This document shows, piece by piece, positions 11,197 through 23,231 of a stretch of 64,000 nt of DNA. A program made the translations under genes and the position numbers. The notes under the pieces were generated by a model. The model ran no database searches. It was given only the letters and a program-made list of their open reading frames with translations, and was not told where the DNA came from. The stretch is taken from assembly GCF_028583425.1 (NCBI RefSeq), contig NC_072794.1, forward strand, positions 31,927,232 to 31,991,231, written 5' to 3'. This stretch comes from Eublepharis macularius. Its lineage: Eukaryota; Chordata; Lepidosauria; Squamata; Eublepharidae. Position 1 is the first letter of the stretch, and every line of letters starts with the position of its first letter.

Positions 11197-12447
11197 TTTA
11201 TTTTTCGATTTTCTCATTTTACAAAAAAAGCAGGTATAAAAAACGAGCAAAGGTTTCAGAATTCCTTACCAGTTCTTGGATATGAACTGGCATTAAGTAT
11301 AAATGAAACATACTGGTCAGCTTTGCTCCCAAGTAATTAATATTCATGCTGATTCCAGGTCTGGAATGCACTAGGTCTCCTGCATTTGATTTATAAGCAC
11401 TTAATTTTTGTTTCTTGGTCAATACTTTCTCCTATAATACAACAAGGAACCTGGCCCGATTAGGAACAGAGGTCAAGCTTTTTTAGGTCTCTGGTACCTC
11501 AACACTGATTTCTGCATCTTAAGGCAGAACCACACATTACACACGTAGCTTCTACTAAAACCAGCACCCTTATCAAATTTCCCTTCCCCCAGGGCCAGTT
11601 GTGCTATCTCTAGCTGTCATCACATCATGTTTCTACATTACCTGTAACCAATGAGGAATGTGGGCAGGGAAACATATATGGGGAAAGAGATCCTATGCTT
11701 TATAACAGAGAGGAGAACCTGACACAAGGGTGCTATTTTTGACATGGTCCCAAGTCAAGTATAACAGGTAGTTCTGTGTTAAAATGTTAAACACACACAT
11801 TAGATCATCAAGAGGCAACCACTATAAGGAGTTCCAGAAAAATTGTTCCATTTCCCTCTTCTGATGGCTCATCACAGAAATAAGGACATTTCTCCCCTTA
11901 TTGATGAACCTTATTGGTTCATCATATAATGGACTGCAAAGGAACACTGTGAGAAACACTTATGAATAACGTTCATCCACTGAGGGATACCTTGCCTGAT
12001 GTTGTACAGATAGAATCTGATCAGGAAACACAAAGTCCAGTTTCCATTACTAGTAAGGGAATGCTGCCTGATCAGCAAAACAATTTAGACATCGGCCGCA
12101 ATCCCCTCCATCTTCTCAGGTCTCGCCAAAAAAGGGGGAAAGTGGAAGTATCCTGTTATGAACCTCTGAAAATGCAAATCATCCTATGCAAACACTGTAC
12201 ATGAATAACTGAAATGCTTTGAGAGTACCAAATCTTTTTACAAACGAAATTGCTCCTCTATAATTATCCGATATTTAATAACAAAAAAACCTGATATGCA
12301 TATTATACCATAGATATGAAAAAGCAAGAAGGCAAGCTGAGACAGAGAGAGAGATGCTACCCACAGGGCAGTGATGGCATTTGGTTGTTTTGGTCTTTGT
12401 TACCAGCATTTCCCAAACCCAGGGCAGAAGGGCACTTCCTGCTGGAC
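11197..12447 (-). other. ARPC5: Probable ARPC5 3'UTR with poly(A) signal
   Basis: Downstream of the ARPC5 stop on the minus strand the first clear AATAAA lies at 11202-11197, giving a 3'UTR of about 1.25 kb, a plausible length for this gene. No repeat was recognised inside it. The exact cleavage site is inferred only. Confidence 0.5.
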
Positions 12448-12510
12448 TTAAACTGTTTTCCTGGCAGTTAAGACACGGACAATGGAGCCTACACCTCCAG
12501 CAGCAAGAGC
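12448..12510 (-). CDS. ARPC5: ARPC5 coding exon 4 (terminal)
   Basis: Encodes [20 protein letters not shown] and TAA. The acceptor AG is at 12512-12511. The C-terminus matches human to the last residue. Confidence 0.97.
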   Translation of the reverse strand, partial: ALAAGGVGSIVRVLTARKTV

Positions 12511-15500
12511 CTGAAAACCAAAGACAAGAAACAAGAAGTTAAATAATCACAGAATATCAATACTAGTATCAGCATAATTTATTGTTCCAACCAATAGGAT
12601 CATCACAGTCACAATTATAACTGGACTTCTATCCATTTCACAAGACACAAGCAGCATTTTTCTATCAGGTGTACTCAATGAGATTTTGACAGCATTTATT
12701 TCTAAGGAAATATAGCAGTTGGTGCACTAATATGCATGGACCTCCCTTCATCTCTTATTTTTCAATCAGTCAACATTTGATGATTGACAGCTAGGTGAAC
12801 TGAGTCCTCTGAAACTTACTGCATGAGATGAACTATGAGATGATGTGAAACATTTATCTGGATAATTAGATTTGTGGAGGCTCATGCCCACATAGAAATC
12901 ATCTTCTGATGTCTTAAGAAAATGATGGGATATGCATGAATAAATCTGCCATACATGAATATAGTAGCTCTAAGTTATAACGAAGTAACAAAAAGATGGA
13001 TGGTATAACCATTTTTATCTTCCATGAATTTATCCCCTTCTTTTTTTAAGAACCCTAATAACTGTATGGGCAGCCACTATGACCTAGTCTACACATGTAG
13101 CAGAATGAGGTGTGGATGTAATGTGATAAAAGAGGCTGTAGGTGGGAGAGTCACATATTCCCATGCAAAAGCTCCCTGTAAATAAACAAGCACAGAATGG
13201 AAATAAAAGGTGAAAGATCCTGGGCTACTCTTTTGATTGTACTAATTTTCTACATACAGGGAATTATTAATACAGTATTGGGGAACTAGACCAGGCCCAA
13301 GTAAAAGTGCAGTGAGGTTTATTGTGCTTTCTGTAAGAAAAAAACAAATTCCTTTTACTAACGATGAAGTCTGCAGTTGCTCATTCAACTGGCTGTCCTC
13401 TAGTTCTGTGAAGAAGTAACCTTTCCAATTCATTCATAATTTTATTCTCTCATATTCCACAAGCACATGGTGCCTCTTTTTAAAGCTAAAGTACATCAGC
13501 CTTTGATATTCTTCCATGCAACTCTTTTAGTCATGTTGTTATGCAGTTACTGCCACTCATGGCGGGAGGGAGGGGGATTACGTAAAACAGCCACATGGAA
13601 ACCAAATGTTTCTTTGACTGCTTTAAAGCAATGCATTAACCACTAAACCATGAGGTATGAGTGATCATTCTCTTCAATGATTATTCTGTACTGGTACCAG
13701 CCTTCTGACTGAAGAGAAGTCAGAAGGTTCTTTATTCCAGGTCTTTGGGAACACCTTGTAACCCAGCCAATGATCTCTCAATGTTGTCTTTTAAGAACTT
13801 TCATTTAAAATCATTCTACTTATCCTTGAACAGATGAAATAAACAAGAATCACAATTATACAGGGAAGACTAGAAGATGTACACAAAATAATAAAAAGCA
13901 TACATATCATCCCTTCTCCTACATAGTATAACCCTGAGCACCTGACACCTAGCCAGCATTTAAAAATAAATGTGATTTCTAAAATTCTCACCAACTTTTT
14001 CCAGAAAAGATAGTTCCACAACAAGCCAGAGTAGAGAGATTCAGGGGTTTTAGAGTGTGGCTATCTAATATAGACATAATTATGTGAGCCTCACATGACT
14101 TTATTCAACAACCTAAATCATTTTCTCTGAAGGCATGATGTTAGACACCTCTGAGCATTCCAAAGAGTAATTGTTGCAAACTCTGTTTCCTTTTGTTCTA
14201 AGACTTATTCTGGGTATAAACCCATTGATTCATATGTTATTCTTCTCAAGGCTGAAGTTAGCTATAATATTAAACACGTTTAAAGATTTACACAAAAAAC
14301 TAAAAAGCAAACTCTCAGGACCACTTTACAAAATCATCCTAAACGAGAGTTTAAAGTGAAAACCTGCAACGACATTATATCTTTTGCATAAACGTGGCTC
14401 TCCTTCTTCTTCCTCTCTTCCTTAGGATATAGAGAAGAGCAAAAGATGGAGAAGCTTTAGCACTTAAAGGCATCAAGAAAATATTTTGGGAGTTGCATTT
14501 ATCAGACTAAAGGGGTTGTGCGTTGTTTCACGTACCTTTTCATGCCACTGCAGCAGGACAGCACTACTGTTATCAGATGGGCTCTCAAAACCCTTGTAGA
14601 TGTATTTCATTAAGAGATCGACCCCATTCTTGTCCAAGGACTGTACAGCCTTTTCAATATCATTAGCTTTGAAAGAGATGAGAACCTTGAGAACAATGCT
14701 TTCTGCACGATCCTAAGGGCAAATGAAGAGTGTCACAAGCAGGGAAGGAATCACAAAACTTAAAAAAGCATTTCAGTCCAGAGATGTTAATTGAAGTTCT
14801 CAGGAGTAAGTCTCATGGAATTCAGTTACTCTTACTTCTGAAATAACAGGCTCTGGATTGAACTGTTAAACCGAGTAACTGTTTAAAGGTATTTGTGGAT
14901 ACTCAATAAGCATCAAGTGTCTAATCAATCGCGTATCTATCTTCAGAGCAAAAATGGACTTGTTCTAGTTTCAAAACCGCAAAGACCTTTTCCAATACTT
15001 CTATCAGTTAACTGTGGCCAAAATTAGTCATGTACAAGATATTTTCAAACATATGTTTACGTATACAAAGGAGCTATATTCATCTAACAAAAATCTTCAT
15101 AATAAACATTCTGAGTAAAGTTTTGTCACAAAAAGCATTTCGCTCATCTCAAAAGAGTAAATATGAGCCCCTGCCATCCAATTTTCCCCCCGGAAAAACT
15201 GGGGGGAAAGTTCTTTGGGAATTCTCCCCCCCTTCTCCCCCCAGGAGTTTTCATCTCTACTAGCACTTAGGAAAAAACACATTTTAAATCAGTAACAAAA
15301 CAAACATATGATCCAATGACACTGAAGAGCATAACACCTCATTGTTCCATTTTCAGAAATGAAATGTTCACAAAACTGTTGAGTAGAACTGTATGCATAT
15401 TCACAATAATATAATTAATTTCACACTCCCTAGCTTTATAACAAAATTGGTTTGTGAACTTTGTTCATGATTAAAATGATGCTTTTTAGAATCTTCTGCA

Positions 15501-17776
15501 AGTCTGTTAATGATAGGACATTTTCAAGGTCTTTCATTCATAGGGTTGCCATAGGTCAGAAGCGACTTGATGACACACATGCACACACACACACTCAATA
15601 AATGTCCACATTCCCAGCTCAAGCACAGTAGCAAACCCATTAGCGCTCTATGTATTGTCGAAGGCCCACAACAACCACCATTAGCGCTCTGCAAGTTTTT
15701 TTAAAAAAAGAATTATTGCTGAGATGTTACAATTCAGCAGTTTTCTTTAGATGGAGTCAAAGAAAACATTCTGAAAATCCAAAGCAGGTTTCAATTTACT
15801 ATTATACAGTCATAGCCTGTTTCTCCAATTACCTCACCTTTACCGCTTGACTCTTTGTGTTGATTGGAGGATTCTTCAAAGCTGCCTGTAAAGCAGCTGT
15901 CATGTTCCCTGTAAAAAAACTGTTAAGGAAACAAAATCTTGACAGGCATCAGAATTCATAAGAGGATACTTTTTATATAGTGAATTTCAATCCTTCCAAT
16001 GACAATGTAAGTCAACAGTATTATCCCCATTGAGAAGTAGCTCATCAAAGTCCTCTCAGTGAAGTTATGGGCTGTGCTGAAATTTCAACTGGGGCTTCCT
16101 GGTTCACATTGTTTTAACACTCTTAACCACTATGCTATGAAGGGTTGGAGCAGTACTCTTAATGGGCCTAAGAGACAAAGCTGAACTAAACCCATTACTA
16201 AAACAATGACAACTCAGTTACGTACACAAAGAAACAAGTACACAAACAGCACTGTACCTAGATATGGAGGCACTATAGTACAGCTAAATTCTGGCAGCTG
16301 ACAAACAAATTCCCAATATTCCTGAATTAAAAACCCATTTACAGGCAAGGTCTGTAGTGCAGGAAACAGAAAGGTATCACCAGTTGTGGTGTATGTCTTT
16401 TTGTTTAAGTTTATGGAGATTTCTTGCCTACACATATATTTTCTTTGGACGCTTCTACTCTCTCTCCCTATGGTACCTATGTAAATTCATCAAGAATTAT
16501 GTGCAATTTTAGTGGCCTGCTTATAAAGAATGTGACCTTGATCAGCTCTGATAAGCAAGAAACCCAACACCATGCTAGAGATAAAGGAAATGCAGATATC
16601 CTATTAACAGTAGCGTTGTATGTCAACCAACTTGCAATTCTGTTTTAGAAATGGAAATCCCCCCTTCCCTATTGTGTTCTGATTCATCCCAGAGGCCCTT
16701 TGAAATGTATCATAAAAACAGGGTTTTAACGGCAGAGTTGTTTAAATAAAAGCCCAATCCTATGCATTAGTGCGGTTGCTCAGAAATAAGACGGATTGTG
16801 CTATATAGGCCTTGCTTCCAAACAAGTGCCTACAATTGCAACATAATATATTTATAACATATGGAATGAATGGGTCGTGCCATCACTAACTAGATGCAAC
16901 TGTTTCCATAAAAGGAAAGCCCTTGCAGAATTCATGTACTTCCTCTACTGCTTCAGTCTGACAGGAGGAAGTCTGAAGGCTGTTAGTCTCCAGTTTCATT
17001 ACAAGCAGCTTCAAACACTTGCTCTACAGATGTGCAAGCAAATTAGGATAAGCACAGATATAAATATTAAAGTGCAAAGCTGCCTTCATAAGAATTCAGA
17101 TTTGGGTGTTCACACTACAGTATGTAAAAAGAATTTTAAACTATTTCCTCTTCAGATCCTTTAGTGTGTTACAAGGCAAGTTTTTGAATGGAAAGAGAGA
17201 AAAACTTGCCCCATGCAGCTTTATCAGTTCCGTTTACTCGCAGTTTTGAGCCAATTTGTCACCATTAAATGAATTATAGAAGACTATCATGTCGTTGCTG
17301 ATTTTGGAGATTATTAAGGGGAAAAAGATTTAGCAACTACACTGTGCTTACAAGATAACTGGGTGAAGCAAAATGTATAGGTCATATAACAGCAGTCCTG
17401 AAACCGTCATATTAGATTGTTCCTTACTTTAAAAAAACTAGGCTCGCAGACCCTATATTCTCAACACCATCATTATAACTAATAATAAAACAACCATAGT
17501 GCAGTAGACAGAGTGCTGAGACACGCAGCATGACCCCACACACACTCCAGGCGGGCCTCCCTCCACCCTCTGAAGGGAAGCGGCGGGCGCACCCCGCTCT
17601 TGTTCTGCTATCGGTAGGCTGGCGGAAGGATATTGCCTCAGACAAGAATCCACCTCGCCCTCATCGGGGCCCACTTGCCCGTCGCCGCCGTCCTCTTCGT
17701 CCACGAACTTGTTCTCGTCGTACTCGTCCACGTCCACCCGGCGGAAGCGCGCGGAGGAGACCGTGTGCTTCGCCAT
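12448..17776 (-). CDS. ARPC5: ARPC5, Arp2/3 complex subunit 5 (p16), complete coding gene
   Basis: ARPC5 is the smallest subunit of the seven-protein Arp2/3 complex that nucleates branched actin filaments in the cytoplasm; it contacts ARPC4 and helps hold Arp2. Coding exons on the minus strand are 17776-17634, 15910-15838, 14712-14536 and 12510-12448 including the TAA stop. They join in frame to 151 codons, the same length as human, starting [20 protein letters not shown] and ending [14 protein letters not shown]; differences from human are few and conservative. The acidic stretch [12 protein letters not shown] near residue 30 is conserved. The start sits in a good context (GGCGATGG) inside a CpG-rich region. 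Introns 2 and 3 have GT-AG ends; intron 1 is AT-AC. The gene looks intact. Confidence 0.97.
14536..14712 (-). CDS. ARPC5: ARPC5 coding exon 3
   Basis: Fifty-nine codons: [20 protein letters not shown] through [20 protein letters not shown] and K. Acceptor TTAG, donor GTACG. Forms most of the alpha-helical core of p16. Confidence 0.97.
15510..15600 (+). mobile_element. BovB/Sauria-SINE-type 3' tail with (CA)n
   Basis: ATAGGGTTGCCATAGGTCAG, AAGCGACTTGATGACACAC and then a CA-rich run match the tail shared by BovB LINEs and Sauria SINEs (family knowledge, from memory). No head was recognised, so it is a short 3' remnant; it points to a squamate host. Confidence 0.65.
15838..15910 (-). CDS. ARPC5: ARPC5 coding exon 2
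   Basis: One base completing Gln, then [20 protein letters not shown] and QAVK. Donor GTGAGG. The 5' border is set by frame: only an AC acceptor at 15912-15911 gives the conserved Q-G-N-M join. Confidence 0.93.
15911..17633 (-). other. ARPC5: ARPC5 intron 1, U12-type AT-AC
   Basis: The intron begins ATATCCTTCC (17633 downward), matching the minor-spliceosome donor, has an exact U12 branch consensus TTCCTTAAC at 15930-15922, and ends in AC at 15912-15911, about 12 bases beyond the branch A. No GT-AG pair fits the reading frame. Inside the intron are a BovB-type tail, an old SINE and otherwise unremarkable AT-rich DNA. Confidence 0.9.
15985..16140 (-). mobile_element. SINE fragment, minus strand
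   Basis: Ends in the reversed tRNA-like head TTAACCACTATGCTATGA preceded by a degenerate B box (GCTTCCTGGTTCACATTG). Old and truncated. Confidence 0.5.
17634..17776 (-). CDS. ARPC5: ARPC5 coding exon 1
   Basis: Forty-seven codons plus two bases: [47 protein letters not shown] and CA. GC-rich with many CpGs, unlike the other exons, because it lies in the promoter island. Confidence 0.97.
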
Positions 17777-18560
17777 CGCCTCAGCTCAGCTCCGACGCTC
17801 TGCCTGTCAAAGAAAAGGAAGCGATCGCCGACGCCCACTCTGGCCTCACCGAAGGAAGGAAGCGGTCGCGGGGTGGAGGGTTCCCGGCGTCGTCACTGCA
17901 CATGCGTGGGAGACGGAGGCCATTGGGCGTTCGCTCCGCTTTTCTTCTGCGCGCGCAGCAAGCCGTTGCTTAGTTTCTCGTTGGGCGTCTTAAACAAAAA
18001 AGAAACCGCTACTGACACGCGTCACGTCTTCTCTGTCTTCATCATATATGAAGATATAGCATAATTTAATATCCAATATAAAATATGATATAAACATAAA
18101 ATATATAAACACAAGTATATAATTATAGAAAATATATACATGTATAAAATATAAACTATAAATAAAATGTGTGTGTATAATAAATTACACATATGTATTA
18201 AAAGTGGGTTTTCATAACAGCTTTTTCTTTCGTCTTAAAATTCCTCAAAAAGCCGTTTCGTCGCTGTGCACATGCGTAGAGTAGCCATCGTTATTTCAAC
18301 TCCTCCCCCGTCCCTCCCTTGAACCAGCTAGCGTCTATCTGCATGGGCCGCACTACAGACTGGTGAATAGTAATACTGGATAGGATTGGTTGAAGGATTG
18401 TGGAACACGTGATCCTTACACGGTTCCCACAGAAATAGGACGGACATTGGAAACGGGCGGCGGCCTTGGCCTTCCATATTTAACGAGGGCGGAAGCGTAG
18501 GGCTGCAGGCGAGTTAATAGACGCTTGAAGAATGAAGTCGGCCGGCGATGCTTGGAGTGG
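17777..18560. promoter_or_regulatory. CpG-rich promoter region of ARPC5, in two patches
   Basis: CpG-dense sequence runs from about 17560 (in exon 1) to 18040 and resumes at 18240-18560. Sites seen: TGCACATGCGTG and TGCACATGCGTA (NRF1-like, near 17898 and 18267), TGCGCGCGCAGC near 17948, an inverted CCAAT box (ATTGG near 18384), an E-box CACGTG near 18407 and CGGAAG (ETS-like) near 18490. No TATA box is obvious, as usual for housekeeping genes. The outer patch could also drive divergent transcription. Confidence 0.7.
18050..18235. repeat. AT-rich low-complexity block inside the CpG island
   Basis: About 180 bases made almost only of A and T (AATATAAAATATGATATAAA, ATATATACATGTATAAAATA) separate the two CpG-rich patches. 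It looks like an expanded simple-sequence insertion. Confidence 0.75.
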
Positions 18561-18989
18561 GCTTCTTCGAAATGGTTACCGCTTAACCCCTCCGCTTAAT
18601 TCTTCAGCCTCCTTAGTACGATTTATAAATTGCTTCCTTCTCAAGTTGGGGAGGAAGTAGAGGTGTTCATTTTTTTTTCTTTGACAGTGGAACAGTGTAG
18701 CGATAGACGTGCCAATTTCCAGGTCGGATCGCACCAGCCACTCCCAAGAGCGAGATTCGTACAGGGAGAAAATGTAGAGGGGGAACAGAAGTGAAGCTCT
18801 TATTTTTCTACCTCTGGCAATGTTTCCCTGCTTGCTAGCAACTATGTTGAATATAGAGTATTCGAGAAGGTACAGGAGTCCTGCCAACTTTCCAGATAGT
18901 AAAACTAGTGTCAGTAAGAGTAGCAATTGGCAAAAATTCACCCGGAGCCCCCTCTTTATTTCTAGCAAATGGGCCACAGTATCTGGTGT

Positions 18990-19200
18990 ATTCCCATCTA
19001 GAATATTTATTTAATTAATGTACAGACCTCCTTTCTCGGTGAGTTTCAAGGCGGATTACATGGTGTAAAACAATGTAATCCAATGGCCAGAGACATCTAA
19101 TCACAATCTGATAAAATCTTAAAACAATGCAGACCAATAGCATGAGAGATATAATAAGTAATGCAATAAGACTAGGATTACAGAAATCTGAAACAGAAGC
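18990..19200 (-). mobile_element. LINE 3' tail, L2-like, minus strand
   Basis: ATTTATTTAATTAATGTACA followed by GTTTCAAGGCGGATTACATG is the reversed 3' end seen in longer form at 52505-53210. No protein-coding part is present. Confidence 0.55.
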
Positions 19201-21347
19201 ATAAAGTATTGCCTATTAAACAACACAGGAAATAGTATTGTGTATTTTTGTGCTTTCAAGTCTCAGCTCGTGGCAAACCCGACAAGGGGCTTTCAAGGCT
19301 CACTGACATGAATATCTGAAAGTTCCTCAATAGAAACAATGTGGAGACAGGCATCCACTCAACTACATTATTTAACAGGCCTATCTTTTCCCTTCTTTCC
19401 CTCCTGTCCAGCCATTGTCTCTCTATGCTTATTAAACTGGTTACTTTTGCTTGTTGCTTATTATCCTAGACGAGCTTATTTATTAGCTAGCTCACTTCCA
19501 TGTCATGCCTCCTTAGTCACACTTGTAGCAATCTGGAAATTGTGAGCCCTGGGCACTCTTGTGGCTTCCCCTTGCTAGAGCAAAAGTAGCTACAAAATGG
19601 TGAGCGTCCACTCACTGTAGTAAGAGGAGGCTTGCCGTTCTGTAACTGCTTTTGCTTGAACTTGAAGGCAGCTGAGGTGAGTAATAACTCAAGTAGTAGG
19701 TCAGAGTTAGGGTCCCTCTGGACCAGTCCTCAAATAGTACAGACAGAGGAGTTGCGTAGTTAGAGCAGCAATACACAGTGGGGCTTTTTAACATGCCACC
19801 TGTGGCTCTTCAGAGCACACTTCCCAATATAATATCCTCCCTGTGTTTCTGGAAAGTAGGGCGGATTGTTGTCTGGTAGGTTCACATCTTGAAACAGCCG
19901 CCGCAGGAGAGCCTGTAAGACAGGTAAGCTATTAGCTTTCCTGAGCTGTGGGCTTCATGCCAGGAAGTAAAAGGTCTATAATCTCCAACAAACCCTGCTT
20001 TTAGCCACCTGAGAAAAGAGCAAGCTGGTTGTATTGAGGTGATTTTACTCTCCCTTTTTCATGTTCAGCTGGCAGCCTTCTGGGTTTCTTGGCACCCTTG
20101 CTCTTTATCCCAAGCAGCTGTGTGTCATGCTGAGGATAGAATGAGAAGGCTGAGAGGGAAGCCCTTTGCGATGGATTGGGCATGGAAATGTCAGGATTGC
20201 TATAAATGCTGTATCCAGCTAGAGGCAGGTAAAGGCTTGAAACAGCCCCGTCTGTGACTAGCTTGAAAGAGAATGGCATTTGGTGTTAGAATGATAAGCT
20301 GACGGTGCTAACAGGAGAGGGTTGAGAGCTGGAGTTAATTGAAGAGTTAGAGGAGTTGGAATCTGGCATCTGACCAGAGAGGGTCAGCCAGAGACTTCTC
20401 TGTGTGAGGAAGAAAGGGAAAAGTATACCCTTACAGTAAAACAAGTTCCTGAAGCACTTTTAGTCCTTGTACTAAAGTGGGGCAGGCAGCACTAAATCTT
20501 ACTGAGACACAAGAGATCTGGGAACTTGTAGTGGGCCAAGGAAGCGGGTAGAAAGGAGTCTCCTCTTTGGCCAAAGGAAAAGGGTTATAGCATTGATATA
20601 ACTTCTGCCCAGTATCTGGAGAGGGTTTTAACTCAGGCAGTGGAATATCTTCAGATCTGGAGTAAAAGGGAAGGTGTGCTATGTGTGTGCATAAATTGGA
20701 GCACCTAGCCTGTGAAGGGATGTCAGACAAAGAAAGAACTTTATTTTAAAGTGTTCAAGTCTGATAACACCAATCTCTCTCATTTAAGTCAGCAACCTAA
20801 GAAAATAAATCACACCAAACGTTTTGTGCCTCACACTAGTGAAATAATCGATGCCTCTTACTTACTCCAGCTTTTAAGTATCTGCCTACACTTCTGCCCA
20901 TCCATCCTATCTGTAAATTCTGTTAATTTATAAACTTCAATAAGGCTCATGTGCCATTTCATTTCTAAGGGAAATGTAAACCCTTGTTCTCTCTACTTAA
21001 ACTTGGCTGGGTAAAATCACAATGTAATGTTCCATAGGGTTGGACAATAAAGAAAGTTAAAGCTCTGCCAACACAACCATGCTACTGAAGGCTTCCCAGC
21101 CCAGTAAACAGCTGCACATGCTTTGAGAGAATGTTTTTTACCTCAGAGTAGGAGAAGGACAGTACCAGCTAGAGAAAGCAAAGGGTTTGCGACACCATTC
21201 TTTTCATTCCAGGTACACAAGAACTGGGTAAGATTCAAACATAGTGGGACACTCTGGTGGTGGTGGTTGTTATTATATGTATGCATTTGGGATGGTGGAC
21301 AAGGCATAGAGTAGCCATATGGTTAATTGTGAATGTGGTTCTCATGA
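19201..21347. other. Intergenic, mostly unrecognised
   Basis: No exon or RNA gene seen. Positions 19783-19812 share TTTAACATGCCACCTGTGGC-type sequence with the repeat at 195-490 (inverted). Short open frames have no family motif. Confidence 0.4.
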
Positions 21348-21580
21348 GCTATGGAGCAACTACTGGGTTAGAGTGTCAGACTAGCATCTGGGACGCCCAG
21401 ATTCAAATCCTCCTCTGTCATGGAAGCTCCCTGGATGACCTTAGGCCAGTCATGCGTCCCAGCCTAATCTGCCTCATAGGGCTATTGTGAGGATAAAATA
21501 GAGGAGTGCAGAATAATGTAAGTAACTTAGGGTCCCCAGTGGGTTGAAATGTAGTATATTAATGAAGTTAATAAATACTA
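21348..21580 (+). mobile_element. tRNA-headed SINE (GGATAAAATGGAGGAG family)
   Basis: Head with GGGTTAGAGTGTCAGACTAG and a B-box-like AGATTCAAATCC, body CTGCCTCATAGGGCTATTGT, GAGGATAAAATAGAGGAG and an AATAAATA tail. Related copies: 33612-33862 and 46255-46485. Confidence 0.8.
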
Positions 21581-22481
21581 ATGGAGGAGAGTATAAACCA
21601 AACTTTTATTGAAAATATAACTGATAAATGTTTAGAAAAGTAAGTCAAATGAATGGAGGTGCTAACTTACTTCCTACTGGGCTATTATGCCTTTGAAAGC
21701 TGCATGATGGACACTTTAGATGTGGCTTTGTGAAAGAGTTAGGGTCAACTTCTTTCTGTGAGGGAAACTGTCCCAACACCCTTCTACTTGAAAAAAACAG
21801 CACCTGAGTTTTTCTTTTGCAAAAGAAAACAAATGTCTTTGTCTTAAAATGAACATGGAGGGGAAATGAGCCTTTAAGATGTCAAGATACACTTGTTTTC
21901 CCTCCCTTTTTTCTCTTCTACCCCCAGAGGTTTGCTCTGAGGGGTGAACTTCTGGGCAGGACTGTAAAGCAATAGAGGGGTGGCAACCCTACCCTTCTTG
22001 TCCTTCTTCTGCTGGATGGGGTGCAGAGGGAGGAGAGGGTCAAGCCCCAGCCTTCAAGGAGAGGGGGCTTTACACTACTTTCTTCCTGCTGTTTTTGCTA
22101 GGGATTCAAGCATCCATGAGGTGTGGTTCCCTTCCTGCTACTACTTCCTGGCCCCAGGAAATGCAGTCTTTCCCCCTAGAATCATGGTTGCTTATGCTGG
22201 TGTTGCCTCTGCTGTGGGTTTCCCCAAGTTGTTGGCCATCCAGGGCTCTCTCTGGATAAACACATCAAGATGAAAAACCTACTCTTAAAGTGTTTTTGTG
22301 GAAGCCTGAGAAAGGGTGTGGTCAGGCCACTGAAGGTTTATTAAAATCCCTTCCACCCTTCTTTAAAATGCTTAACATGCTGATATGTAATTGTGCAAAC
22401 AGAGTCAGCAAGATTATTGGTATTATCTGGACTGACTAATGTGTGTAACAGTGGAAATAAGCAATCTACATATTTAGGGAG
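21581..22481. other. Intergenic, nothing recognised
   Basis: No exon, RNA gene or clear element. A frame of 97 codons at 21980-22273 lies in a C- and T-rich stretch and has no recognisable motif. Confidence 0.4.
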
Positions 22482-22665
22482 TAACTATTGCTCAGTGACG
22501 GAGCATTTGCTTTGCATGCAGAAGTTCCAGGGTTAATCCCCAGCACCTCAAGTCAAAAGGGAACAGATGATGTGAAAGATGTTTGCCTGACACCACAGAG
22601 AAAAATTATCAGTCAGCATAGACCATGCTGACCTTGATAGACCAATAAAAACTGAAAGTACAAGA
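22482..22665 (+). mobile_element. tRNA-headed SINE (GCTCAGTGGTAGAGCAT family)
   Basis: TTGCTCAGTGACGGAGCATT, TGCTTTGCATGCAGAAG and GGGTTAATCCCCAGCACC form A- and B-box-like tRNA segments, followed by GATGTGAAAGATGTTTGCCT and GACCTTGATAGACCAATA. A 45-base head fragment of the same family lies at 58575-58618. Confidence 0.8.
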
Positions 22666-22759
22666 TGTGTACTGAGGACTGGATTTCATGCTGTTTAGAA
22701 CAAAGAGGAAAGGAGCTTTTAGTACAATAGATTAAAACTAGTTATTTCTTAGAGGCTTT

Positions 22760-23012
22760 AATAACAACAACATTTGATTTATATACCACCCTTCTGGACA
22801 ACCTAATAATGCCACACTCAGAGCAGTTTACAAAGTGTGTTATTATTATCCTCACAACAATCGCCCTGTGAGGTGGGTGGGGCTGAGAGAGCTTTGAGAA
22901 GTTGTGACTGACCCAAGGTCACCCAGCTGGCTTCAAGTGGAGGAGTGGGGAATCAAACCTGGTTCTCTAGATTAGAGTCCTTCCGTTCTTAACCACAACA
23001 CCAAACTGGCTC
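22760..23012 (-). mobile_element. tRNA-headed SINE, minus strand
   Basis: Reverse copy of the 10494-10745 family: AATAACAACAACATTTGATT, TTATATACCACCCTTCTGG, GGTCACCCAGCTGGCTTC, GGGAATCAAACCTGG and terminal ACCAAACTGGCTC. Confidence 0.85.
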
Positions 23013-23231
23013 ATGCAGGGCAGTCTGTCTTCATCAGGCAGCTCCCCACATTGACTGTGTGGGCCTGGCTTGGGATGCTGAAGAGAGTTTGGCTATCTTT
23101 CTAGTGAACCAACTGCCCAACACACCAGCAGCTACCCTGCTGGAAGCAGGGGCTAGCTGGGCTTTGGAATACCCCCTGATTGCTAGTTCTGGGGGACTTC
23201 AGTGACCATGTTGATGATCCTGCCTCCTTGC

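Noticed and set aside
17530-18064. Overlapping plus-strand open frames of up to 147 codons opposite ARPC5 exon 1
   Set aside because: They mirror the CpG-rich ARPC5 exon and promoter; GC-rich sequence is poor in stops. No family resemblance.
22482-22560. A tRNA gene (A- and B-box-like sequence)
   Set aside because: The cloverleaf is not complete and a SINE body follows directly; it is the head of a tRNA-derived SINE. The same holds for the other SINE heads.
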